A stretch of DNA of 20,040 bases from Flavobacteriales bacterium (GTDB lineage Bacteria; Bacteroidota; Bacteroidia; Flavobacteriales; Crocinitomicaceae), in NCBI GenBank assembly GCA_947375085.1, contig CANCEQ010000035.1, forward strand, positions 1-20,040, written 5' to 3'. The notes beneath the pieces were generated by a model. The model searched no databases, was not told the origin of the DNA, and was given only the letters and a program-made list of their open reading frames with translations. Made by a program: the position numbers and the translations under genes. Positions 7,891-14,633 of the stretch are shown in pieces (positions within the stretch are counted from its first letter, which is position 1; the number at the start of each line of letters is the position of its first letter).

Positions 7891-8550
7891 ATGAAAACTT
7901 TAATTTTAACTTTCGCAGCAGTAGTATTAGTAAGTTTATCTTCTATTTCTCAAATGAAACAATTAGTGACTTATAAAGTGAATGGAATTCAAAAAGTAGC
8001 AAATGCTAGTTCAGATAAATATAGTATGCAATTGTCCGATACAATTTCAATAGTAGAAACAGATGTTTTGATATTTGTGAATCAAATAGATAACAACCAC
8101 ATTACTAAACAAACTAACTATAATGAAATTGATTTTAATTATCATGCAGCAATATCTACTTCATCAAATATATACGACCAATCAAACATGCCAGTGTTCT
8201 CTGGAGATTCACACTTATATTTTGTTACATTATTTGACATCAATGGTAATTCAGTTTTCATTTATTTGAAAATCACTTCTAAAAGTGCAGGAATTGAATC
8301 TATATCTGAAGAATCTATATCTTTAAATGTATATCCAAACCCTACAATTGATTTCTTAACAGTTTCTTTTGATTCTAAACAATCTAAAAAAGATATTGAG
8401 GTATATTCATTATCAGGTGAAATGGTTATGTTAGAATCAAACGAAAGACAATTTGGTCAAAACGATCTCAAATTAGATGTTCAACATTTACCTTCTGGAA
8501 TGTATATTGTAAAAGTAGACAACAAAACTTTTAAAGTAAATAAATTATAA
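7891..8550 (+). CDS. Small secreted T9SS protein
   Basis: A 219-residue exported protein with a signal peptide MKTLILTFAAVVLVSLSSISQ. An unrecognised middle region (about 22-140) may be a beta-rich domain (VETDVLIFVNQIDNN, HLYFVTLFDINGNSVFIYLKI). A type A T9SS C-terminal domain runs from about residue 144 (SLNVYPNPTIDFLTVSFDS...LPSGMYIVKVDNKTFKVNK). It is the last gene of the 5368-8550 operon and is followed by a strong terminator at 8568. Function unknown; it is probably a surface or extracellular partner of the 703-residue protein, inferred from adjacency only. Confidence 0.85.
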   Translation: MKTLILTFAAVVLVSLSSISQMKQLVTYKVNGIQKVANASSDKYSMQLSDTISIVETDVLIFVNQIDNNHITKQTNYNEIDFNYHAAISTSSNIYDQSNMPVFSGDSHLYFVTLFDINGNSVFIYLKITSKSAGIESISEESISLNVYPNPTIDFLTVSFDSKQSKKDIEVYSLSGEMVMLESNERQFGQNDLKLDVQHLPSGMYIVKVDNKTFKVNKL

Positions 8551-8567
8551 TAAAAATTATTTGTTTG

Positions 8568-8609
8568 AAAAAACGGTTATTTCATATTTGAGATAACCGT
8601 TTTTTTTTA
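8568..8609 (+). terminator. Strong terminator of the secreted-protein operon
   Basis: The 12-bp arms AAAAACGGTTAT (8569-8580) and ATAACCGTTTTT (8593-8604) surround a 12-base loop, with further T after the stem. It starts 18 bases after the stop of the 219-residue gene. Confidence 0.88.
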
Positions 8610-8675
8610 TCATACTAATACATCCATTTCATCTAAATCAACCATTCGAAAATTAAATTCAATAGCTAATTTCAC
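8610..8675 (-). pseudogene. 3' stump of a paralogue of the 9591-10169 gene
   Basis: On the minus strand this reads VKLAIEFNFRMVDLDEMDVLV then a stop. It aligns with the last residues of the 192-residue protein encoded at 9591-10169 (KLISEFNFPMVDLDEIDADWI), and the DNA is nearly as similar. An in-frame stop precedes it and nothing further upstream matches, so only the gene end survives. The rest of 8676-8975 is A+T-rich with no supported gene; the 61-residue open frame there is Phe/Leu-rich and looks like chance. Confidence 0.7.
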
Positions 8676-8915
8676 TTACTTCGTTTAAAAATTTGAAAAA
8701 AAATAAATGTTGATAAATCATTGAAAATAGTAGTACTATTATTTTTAAAATTGGTAAAAAATTGGAATAGAGTTTGCATTTCAAAAAAACAATCAAAAAC
8801 TTCAAAAACAGCAATTTACAAAACAACATATTTCCATTTTTCATGTTGATAACTCGTCTAAAAAACTTGAAAAATATTTTTATTTTGGATAAAAACTTTA
8901 TCTAAAAAAAAATGT

Positions 8916-8945
8916 TTGTTTATTAAAAAAAAGAGTAAATATTTG
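8916..8945 (+). promoter_or_regulatory. Promoter of the 8976 gene
   Basis: TTG (8916-8918), then exactly 19 bases, then AATATTTG (8938-8945): close to the Bacteroidota TTG-N19-TAnnTTTG promoter, with one off-consensus base in the -7 box. Transcription should begin near 8950, about 25 bases before the ATG. Confidence 0.55.
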
Positions 8946-8949
8946 CCGT

Positions 8950-8961
8950 AGCAATATTGCT
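8950..8961. promoter_or_regulatory. 12-bp perfect palindrome at the predicted start of transcription
   Basis: AGCAATATTGCT is a perfect palindrome placed immediately after the -7 box and 14 bases before the ATG at 8976. A repressor operator is the simplest reading. The regulator is not identified. Confidence 0.4.
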
Positions 8962-8975
8962 CAACTTTAAAAAAA

Positions 8976-9428
8976 ATGTATAAAAAAGTAAAGACAAAGA
9001 CAACAAATCAAAAAAACTCAAGGGGAATAGCATTAGGAGTTTTAGAGTTAGAAGACGTTAATAAGATATGTGATATCTTCAAAAATAATTTTAGCGAAAT
9101 ATGGCAGGTCGATTTGGATTATAATAAAGATTATCTAGAACGGTTAGATAATTACATTGAAGATATACGACTGACGGAAGAAATTATACCTTTTAGTTAC
9201 ATTAAATTGATGATAAGCTACACAGTAGGGCGCTGTCTAATATCAGAATTTGGTGGGAATTGGTTTAAAAAGGACAAAAATAATCTCACAGCTCCTGGTA
9301 TTAATATTTCTAAAAATATACAAGTTTTCCCTTTTACTAAGGTTAATAAACAATTTAAAAATGGTTCTGAGGATTCGATTTTAGGATTGTCTATTGCAAT
9401 ACAAAGTATGTTACGAATGAATTTTTAA
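8976..9428 (+). CDS. Hypothetical protein with GG-W / PF-K-V motif
   Basis: A 150-residue soluble protein without signal peptide. After a basic N-terminus comes an acidic helical region (LELEDVNKICDIFKNNFSEIW) and then a conserved-looking core: SYTVGRCLISEFGGNWFKKD followed by APGINISKNIQVFPFTKVNKQFKNGSEDSILGL. The GG-x-W ... PF-x-KV-x-K-x-F-x-NG pattern is reminiscent of small uncharacterised proteins often found in accessory regions, including immunity-like loci. I cannot name a family. It is a single-gene unit with its own promoter (8916-8945) and a strong terminator (9456-9494). Confidence 0.7.
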   Translation: MYKKVKTKTTNQKNSRGIALGVLELEDVNKICDIFKNNFSEIWQVDLDYNKDYLERLDNYIEDIRLTEEIIPFSYIKLMISYTVGRCLISEFGGNWFKKDKNNLTAPGINISKNIQVFPFTKVNKQFKNGSEDSILGLSIAIQSMLRMNF

Positions 9429-9455
9429 AATAGAAAATCAATTTACAAAAAGTAA

Positions 9456-9494
9456 AAAGAAATGCATTTAGCTATCAACTAAATGCATTTCTTT
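9456..9494. terminator. Strong bidirectional terminator
   Basis: The 16-bp perfect arms AAAGAAATGCATTTAG (9456-9471) and CTAAATGCATTTCTTT (9479-9494) surround a 7-base loop. It lies between the stops of two convergent genes (9428 and 9591), so it can serve both. Confidence 0.9.
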
Positions 9495-9590
9495 AAATTA
9501 ATTAGTTTTAGAAAATTCAAACCTTAAAAATGATTGGTTTTGAAAATTCAAGATGAATTATTGAATGAGGCTAATAAATAACAGATTTAA

Positions 9591-10169
9591 TTATATCCAA
9601 TCAGCATCAATCTCATCTAAATCAACCATTGGAAAATTAAATTCAGAGATTAATTTTATCATATCAATCCTATGTTCATTTTTTGCACTTAACAATAATG
9701 AACATAGTATTTCATCTATAATTTCGGTTTCATCTTTAAATATTTCTATTGTGTTTTCTATTAACTTAATAGGTAATATTCTACTTTCAAATATTGCTAA
9801 AAGTCCTGAATTGAAATTAAATATTGACTCTAATTTTAAACGGAATTCAAATAATTTCTTATAAAGAAATTGAATATCACAGTCAATTAAAAATTCATGC
9901 AAATTATCAAAACCAATCAGTTTATCATTTATTATCTGCCGATTTTCATCTTTAAACTGGTTTAAAAAGTCACCATTTATAAAATCATCAAGACTAATAT
10001 TGTAATAGTTCAGAATCGATTTTATCATCATAAATCGATAAAATCTTGGTGGGTTATCCTTTAGATTTTCCTCTTTCCAATTTTCAAGATTTTGTTCCAA
10101 TTGTTTTAACTCAAAAAACAACTTAAAAATTAAAAATTCATCATTTAAACTACTACCACCTTTTACCAT
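9591..10169 (-). CDS. Hypothetical acidic helical protein
   Basis: A 192-residue soluble protein, acidic and predicted mostly helical (LFFELKQLEQNLENWKEENL; FLYKKLFEFRLKLESIFNFN), with the C-terminus EFNFPMVDLDEIDADWI. I do not recognise it. There are no membrane segments and no signal peptide. A diverged copy of its C-terminal 20 residues survives at 8610-8675, so the gene family has been duplicated or exchanged within this element. It is monocistronic: a hairpin at 10207-10239 lies upstream and a shared terminator at 9456-9494 downstream. An immunity-protein role would fit size and context but is speculation. Confidence 0.7.
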   Translation of the reverse strand: MVKGGSSLNDEFLIFKLFFELKQLEQNLENWKEENLKDNPPRFYRFMMIKSILNYYNISLDDFINGDFLNQFKDENRQIINDKLIGFDNLHEFLIDCDIQFLYKKLFEFRLKLESIFNFNSGLLAIFESRILPIKLIENTIEIFKDETEIIDEILCSLLLSAKNEHRIDMIKLISEFNFPMVDLDEIDADWI

Positions 10170-10206
10170 AATACTATAAATTAAATTTACCTATCAATTT
10201 TAAAAT

Positions 10207-10239
10207 GTTGTTTGTTGTCTCGAAAGACAAACAAACAAC
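10207..10239 (-). terminator. Hairpin between two leftward genes
   Basis: The arms GTTGTTTGTTGTCT (10207-10220) and AGACAAACAAACAAC (10225-10239) form a stem with one bulged base and a CGAA loop. It lies 31 bases past the stop of the 10271-10975 gene in the minus direction, followed by a mixed A/T tract and not a clean U-run. Terminator is likely; attenuator is possible. Confidence 0.6.
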
Positions 10240-10270
10240 AAGTATGAAATAACTATACAACTTTATATAT

Positions 10271-10975
10271 CTAAATATTAATGATTGCAATTGGTTTTTT
10301 AATTCCATCTGCCATAATTAAAAAACACTTGTTTTCGATAGATTCGTAAACTTTAAGATTTGGTTTATAAATTTCAATCAAGTTGTCAACTATACAACTT
10401 TCATCTTTAAACTGCTCTAATACATTTTTAAAAGGAACTTCATTTAGTTCTGCTTTATCTATTAACACATCATAATAGTGCATATAAATACTATAAATCC
10501 AACTATTTACTTTAGTTGAAACAAACTTATTTAATTCGACTTTTCTAATCAACTCTCCCCACCTATCTTCATAACTATTTGCTACTAAAAAATCGAAATA
10601 AACTCGATTAAAATTACCATCATCCATTAATAAAAAATCAGGAATTGTTAGGTTTTTGGTTATAGCTTCACACTTTAACAATTTGAAAATATTTTGAAAA
10701 ATCAATTCAATTTCTGCATCAAAAACATATTGCTTATTTGCAGAAACAAAGCCTAAATTTGAAATTTTATCACTAAATAATTTTAAACTTTTTTCTAACT
10801 CAAAATGCTCTTTTATAAAAATTATAGGGCACCCAATTTCGATGTAACATTGGAGATATTCTAAATTTTCATTTGAAAATTCGAACTTTTCTTCAACTAT
10901 ATCTATAGATAAAAACAATAACAATTTATTGTCTTTATCCCTATATTCCGAATAATAATTCTTAATAAATTTCAT
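10271..10975 (-). CDS. Hypothetical protein
   Basis: A 234-residue soluble protein, acidic, without signal peptide or membrane segment, not recognised. The N-terminal half looks alpha/beta (KLLLFLSIDIVEEKFEFSN; LQCYIEIGCPIIFIKEHFEL) and the middle is helical (RWGELIRKVELNKFVSTKVNSWIYSIYMHYYDVLID). The ATG is 3 bases after the stop of the upstream gene (10979-11371), so the two form one operon. A working partnership with that UVR-motif protein is therefore plausible. Confidence 0.7.
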   Translation of the reverse strand: MKFIKNYYSEYRDKDNKLLLFLSIDIVEEKFEFSNENLEYLQCYIEIGCPIIFIKEHFELEKSLKLFSDKISNLGFVSANKQYVFDAEIELIFQNIFKLLKCEAITKNLTIPDFLLMDDGNFNRVYFDFLVANSYEDRWGELIRKVELNKFVSTKVNSWIYSIYMHYYDVLIDKAELNEVPFKNVLEQFKDESCIVDNLIEIYKPNLKVYESIENKCFLIMADGIKKPIAIINI

Positions 10976-10978
10976 AAG

Positions 10979-11371
10979 CTATCTTTTAAATTTCAGTATA
11001 GAAGTAAGAAAACTTATCTCCTTATCAATTGTTTCATTTTTAAATTGTAATGCTTTTAATTCGTCTAATTTCCCTTGTATTTTTAGTATCGTTTCATCAT
11101 AAAATCCTCTAAACATAAATTCGGAATCGATATTATCTAAAAGCTCCAACTTAGAAATATTATCACTTTTAATCTCAGTATCAATTTTTAATTGTTTTAT
11201 TAGATTTTGATATTCTTGCATTTCACTTTGAAGTATACTTTCTCGATCTCTCAATTTAGATGCTAATTCATATTTTGCTTCACAAATCATCTGATCCTTC
11301 AAAAATCTTAATTCTATTATTTCAATTTTTTTCATCAATACAGCCTTATATAATTGATAGGTATATTTCAT
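10979..11371 (-). CDS. Small coiled-coil protein with a UVR-type motif
   Basis: A 130-residue, largely helical protein. The segment LKDQMICEAKYELASKLRDRESILQSEM (about residues 24-51) matches the UVR motif pattern (L-x-x-x-M-x-x-A-x...A-x-x-LRD-x-I-x-x-L) found in UvrB, UvrC, McsA and some Clp ATPases, where it mediates protein contacts. Two further coiled-coil stretches follow (residues 52-75 and 93-127). Translation may instead start at Met13 (11335), where MKKIEIIELRFLK begins and AAGG lies nine bases upstream. It is first in a two-gene operon with 10271-10975. A repair role should not be assumed from the motif alone. Confidence 0.7.
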   Translation of the reverse strand: MKYTYQLYKAVLMKKIEIIELRFLKDQMICEAKYELASKLRDRESILQSEMQEYQNLIKQLKIDTEIKSDNISKLELLDNIDSEFMFRGFYDETILKIQGKLDELKALQFKNETIDKEISFLTSILKFKR

Positions 11372-11447
11372 ATTATCCCATTTAGTTCTTGATATAACTT
11401 TTAGTCACAATAACCTTACAAATAATTTTTATATAATATATAACCAT

Positions 11448-12116
11448 ATGAAAACTAAACACAATTATTATTTCCCTTACGTTAGCAATCAATCAGATTT
11501 CCAAAAAGCTAGAACTCAAATAGCTAAAATATACCTCGAGACTGGAGCATTAATAACTCCTTTTGATATTGATACTGAAACAACTATTGATTGGTTAACT
11601 TCGGTTATTAGATACAGCTCATATATTAAATTGGAATCAATAATTGAAAGTGTGCTAATAAAACGAATAGATTATAGATTGATAACTGAACCACTTTTAT
11701 GTGTTGATTGTGCTATAGAGCTTATGGCAACTAGAATCGAATCAATTAGAGCAAATTTTAATTGTTTAAAGTATTTTGACGAACAATCGAAGTTTATTAA
11801 AATCGATAAACAATTTAAAAAAAATGCTGATTCATTTTTAGTTCAAATTGGAGTCTGGAAGCCTAATAATGAGTTTGATGATTTATCAATGTATCAACGT
11901 GAATGGGAGAATGAATATTTTTTAATCCTTTCTAAAGGAATAAATTGTGATTCTATTGTTGAATTTACAGACATCTATAAATATGTTTGGTTTTATTGGA
12001 TATTAAACGATAAATTAGGTAAAGAGAAAGACAAGGAAATTGAATTGATTTGGGATAATAAAAAATTATTACTTGATATGTTAGAGAATAATAAAAATGA
12101 TTTTGAATGGATTTAA
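11448..12116 (+). CDS. Hypothetical protein
   Basis: A 222-residue soluble, mixed-charge protein, not recognised. It is predicted mostly helical with aromatic clusters (YQREWENEYFLILSKG; IYKYVWFYWILNDKLGKEKDKEIELIW). It has no signal peptide. It ends DFEWI, similar in flavour to the ADWI end of the 192-residue protein, but otherwise unrelated by eye. It is divergent from the 11371 gene across a 76-base gap. Its last two codons form the left edge of non-coding repeat A (12110), so the repeat unit may once have been 'gene plus trailer'. No function can be given. Confidence 0.7.
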   Translation: MKTKHNYYFPYVSNQSDFQKARTQIAKIYLETGALITPFDIDTETTIDWLTSVIRYSSYIKLESIIESVLIKRIDYRLITEPLLCVDCAIELMATRIESIRANFNCLKYFDEQSKFIKIDKQFKKNADSFLVQIGVWKPNNEFDDLSMYQREWENEYFLILSKGINCDSIVEFTDIYKYVWFYWILNDKLGKEKDKEIELIWDNKKLLLDMLENNKNDFEWI

Positions 12117-12487
12117 ACCGATCAATTTGTCTAATTAGTAAAATATACTTGAAATGTTTTAAATATCCTCAGATCGGTTTATTATTACAAAAAACAATGT
12201 AATCATTGTAGCTTTGATTGGGAAATCTGTTGATCTTCTAATCTGTTTTTCGGGAAAATAAATTAAAAAAATGACTATAAAACGAGATTAAACATCTATT
12301 TTTCAGTTATTTAAACTTGTTTACTATAAGATGATTTTGGATAACATAGATGATTATATAGATAATATAATTAATAATTTAAATAAAATTTATAAACCTA
12401 AATATCAATATCCCTCTCATTTCAGTAAAGCTATCATCTGCTTAAGTTAATTTTTGTTTGGTTCTCCTAAAAAGCAAACAAATTAAA
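12110..12487. repeat. Non-coding repeat unit A
   Basis: Imperfect direct repeat of unit B (12511-12904), roughly two-thirds to three-quarters identical by eye with small indels. The most conserved block is 26 identical bases (12335-12360 versus 12766-12791), containing GGATAACATAGATGATTAT. Also shared are ACTTGAAATGTTTTA and AGCTATCATC. Neither unit holds a credible ORF. Stem 1 pairs 12115-12123 (AAACCGATC) with 12172-12180 (GATCGGTTT). Stem 2 is the hairpin 12447-12486 with a CTCCTAAAA loop. Confidence 0.8.
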
Positions 12488-12510
12488 ATTTCCAATTGAA
12501 AAATTAGAAC

Positions 12511-12904
12511 GATTTAAATCCGATATGAACGAATCAATTTGTATAATTAGTAGCTAATACTTGAAATGTTTTATATACTCTCAGATCGATTTATTATTAT
12601 AAAAAACAATGGAATCAATGGAATTTGATGAATGATGAATCGAGATGAAATTGAAATGATGAGTAAATTTAGTAGATTTTTCTGAAAAATAAACTAGAAA
12701 AAAGACAATAAAATAAGTATAACTATCTATTTTTAAGTTGTTTATTATCGTTTTATGTAGATTAGTTTTGGATAACATAGATGATTATATATAGATTAAA
12801 TAATAAATAAAATTTAAAAATATAAATATTCCCTCCAAATTAAAGCTATCATCAACGATTGAAGTGTGTTGTTTGGTGCTCCTAAAAGCACACAAACAAA
12901 TTAA
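12511..12904. repeat. Non-coding repeat unit B
   Basis: Second copy of unit A. Stem 1 is kept by a compensating change: AAATC pairs with GATTT where unit A has AAACC/GGTTT. The stem 2 hairpin (12864-12909) keeps the same CTCCTAAAA loop on a differently sequenced stem (GTGCT/AGCAC, GTTTG/CAAAC, GTGTG/CACAC). It abuts the 3' end of the polymerase-like gene at 12950. A minus-strand 65-codon open frame (12581-12778) is not conserved in unit A and is discounted. Confidence 0.8.
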
Positions 12905-12945
12905 CACACATCAATGATAAATATCTTGTCATAGAGGGAATATTT
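12824..12945. ncRNA. Structured element enclosed by a 12-bp inverted repeat
   Basis: AAATATTCCCTC (12824-12835) is the exact reverse complement of GAGGGAATATTT (12934-12945). The pair encloses the 12864-12909 hairpin, forming a closed about 122-base stem-loop structure. It ends five bases from the polymerase-like gene's stop codon. It could be a 3' UTR structure, a small RNA, or a DNA structure such as a replication origin. Strand and expression cannot be told. Confidence 0.5.
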
Positions 12946-12949
12946 TATC

Positions 12950-14341
12950 TTATTTAGCTATCGAAATGGTAGATGTCGTAGCAACATCATATTGTTGTAA
13001 GGTTTCATTGATAACTTGTCGAACAATATCAACATTAGCTTCAGTAGTCAATAAAGCATCAAAAACGTAAATGCAGTATATGTTTTGTAGGTTAAGTTTT
13101 TCTATAATCGAATTCATGATTCTAACTTCTAAATCAAAAAGTTTCATTGATGTAATTTTATGCTTGAACTCACTACTTCTTTTATCTGCAATAATCCTAT
13201 CGAGCATTTCTTTTTGGTTTGTAAAGTAATAATCCCATAAAATTGATTTCTTCATTTGCCATATTTTCATGTTGAAAAACGATAAATGTTCCTTTTTTAT
13301 ATAAGATAACAAAGAAGTGTCGTTTATCATTTCTGGATTTACTGAAACGATATGATCTACTATTTTTTGATGGGTTAAAAAACTATCTGTTCCATCGTAA
13401 ATCGTATTGATTAAGTTGGGATGTAAGCAAACAATATCGACTTCTTGAGTTTTCTGTTTATCAATCAATATTAGATTTCTAATAAAACTTGGCATCAAAT
13501 TAAAACTATCATATACCCTATTCCCTGCTGATGAATTAGATACTGTTGGTATTCTATATCCATTTTGAGTGAAGTAGTTAAATTTTTCTATTGAATCTTC
13601 CACAAAACACAAATTTTTATAGTCATATCTTGGTGTATTTTTATAAAACTCTCTCGATTTATTGTTAAGAAAATAGAGTCGCTTTCCATTTTTTAATTTA
13701 CCCCCACTTTTTATTATCCTCTTTGCCTCTTCTTTTATTTGTTCTTCTGTTGGCAATGTGATTTTTGGATATACCTTTAGTAGGTTTCTCACAATAGAAT
13801 TGTCATAATAACTCGTAAGCGAATTGAAAGCTATGTTATTTAAACAAGTAATTGCAGATTTTTTAGTTAATTGATAATTTACGATACCCTTATCGATATA
13901 CTTATCATTAAAACAAAATCTTTTTGATTTAACACCTGGGGTATATTGATCGTTTACTTGAATAATCGGACCAGACTCAAATTCATATTGAAGCACTTCA
14001 ATAATTTTCTTGTATTTACTTCCAAAATTTTTCTGCAATAATTGCGCATTTAATTTTTTCCATTTCCGAACTGAATGATCATCGCTATCTATAAATAGAG
14101 TTGAATTTAATTGAGATAGGAACACAATACATTTTTGAATTGCTGTAGGTTTGTTTACATCAATGGGGGACAAAACTTCGTATGGAAGTATTAATAGTAA
14201 AGCAGGTACTTTACTCAGAACTTTAACAGTATTGCTATTATTAAAAAATAATTGCACTGTTTCTTTCATTGCATCTTTTCTTGCAGATGCAATCGATTTT
14301 TCGTTTGGGACCTCAAAAGGTCCATTATTTAATTGTTTCAT
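12950..14341 (-). CDS. Uncharacterised protein with polymerase-palm-like motifs
   Basis: 463 residues from the ATG at 14341; an in-frame TTG at 14365 would give 471 (numbering below uses 471). The C-terminal half has an ordered set of motifs. First is GNRVYDSFNLMPSFIRNLI (281-299), then EVDIVCLHPNLI (308-319) with Asp310, like a polymerase motif A (compare PolA D-Y-S-Q-I-E). A basic helix MKIWQMKKSILWDYYF (366-381) follows, and finally NIYCIYVFDALLTTEA (428-443) with Asp436, like PolA motif C (VHD-E). The order and two acidic residues fit a family-A-like palm, but the spacing is short and I cannot confirm homology. The N-terminal 270 residues are basic and unrecognised, with no exonuclease or primase signature. 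A replication protein of the element is the most natural guess. Confidence 0.65.
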   Translation of the reverse strand: MKQLNNGPFEVPNEKSIASARKDAMKETVQLFFNNSNTVKVLSKVPALLLILPYEVLSPIDVNKPTAIQKCIVFLSQLNSTLFIDSDDHSVRKWKKLNAQLLQKNFGSKYKKIIEVLQYEFESGPIIQVNDQYTPGVKSKRFCFNDKYIDKGIVNYQLTKKSAITCLNNIAFNSLTSYYDNSIVRNLLKVYPKITLPTEEQIKEEAKRIIKSGGKLKNGKRLYFLNNKSREFYKNTPRYDYKNLCFVEDSIEKFNYFTQNGYRIPTVSNSSAGNRVYDSFNLMPSFIRNLILIDKQKTQEVDIVCLHPNLINTIYDGTDSFLTHQKIVDHIVSVNPEMINDTSLLSYIKKEHLSFFNMKIWQMKKSILWDYYFTNQKEMLDRIIADKRSSEFKHKITSMKLFDLEVRIMNSIIEKLNLQNIYCIYVFDALLTTEANVDIVRQVINETLQQYDVATTSTISIAK

Positions 14342-14358
14342 GCCAGTTATATTGGCAT
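14340..14358. promoter_or_regulatory. Palindrome over the start codon of the polymerase-like gene
   Basis: ATGCCA-N7-TGGCAT spans the proposed ATG (14341-14339) and the bases just upstream. It could be an operator for autoregulation or an mRNA hairpin hiding the start. If TTG at 14365 is the true start, it would instead lie inside the coding region. Confidence 0.4.
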
Positions 14359-14633
14359 AAGTCAAAAAGTTTTAATTTTTTTTTAATTATTTTCAGTAAA
14401 AGATTAAAAACCCAGTATTAATAATCGTTTTCAGAATTATTTTTTTATTTAAGCAACAATAAATTGTTTATTTATCGGTCAATGAAAAGCGATTTTGTTT
14501 AATGAAATGAACTAAAAACTAGACAAAATCAATTCAAATATTAATTGGATAGAAAGTCAACCAAAAAGTTGCTTTTTAATTTAAATTTTAAGAACGTCCA
14601 TATAGTAAAGAAGAATTAATATTTAAAAGTGCA
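14342..14633. other. A+T-rich intergenic region between divergent genes
   Basis: This region holds both promoters of the divergent polymerase-like and 14634 genes and several small inverted repeats: AATAAA-TTG-TTTATT (about 14457-14473), GATTTTGT (14491-14498) with ACAAAATC (14523-14530), and CAAC-CAAAAA-GTTG near 14573. There are no clear iterons and no exact TAnnTTTG promoter. An origin is possible because of the neighbouring gene but is not shown. Confidence 0.3.

Noticed and set aside
8659..8844. 61-codon Phe/Leu-rich minus-strand ORF
   Set aside because: It lies in a poly-A/T tract beside a gene stump and is in a different frame from the stump; probably chance, though a decayed gene is possible.
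10979..11371. UvrB/UvrC repair protein
   Set aside because: Only the short UVR contact motif is present; no helicase or nuclease domain exists in 130 residues.
12581..12778. 65-codon minus-strand ORF inside repeat B
   Set aside because: It is not preserved in repeat A and has no ribosome-binding site or recognisable sequence; the repeat is better explained as structured non-coding DNA.
12110..12945. CRISPR array or retron RNA
   Set aside because: There are only two long diverged repeats, with no short regular repeats or spacers and no cas genes. No reverse transcriptase YxDD motif is visible in the adjoining gene, so a retron cannot be claimed.
12950..14341. Reverse transcriptase or standard plasmid Rep protein
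   Set aside because: No YxDD box or finger-palm RT pattern is visible, and no Rep_3 or HUH motifs; only loose PolA-like palm motifs are seen, so the call is left as polymerase-like.
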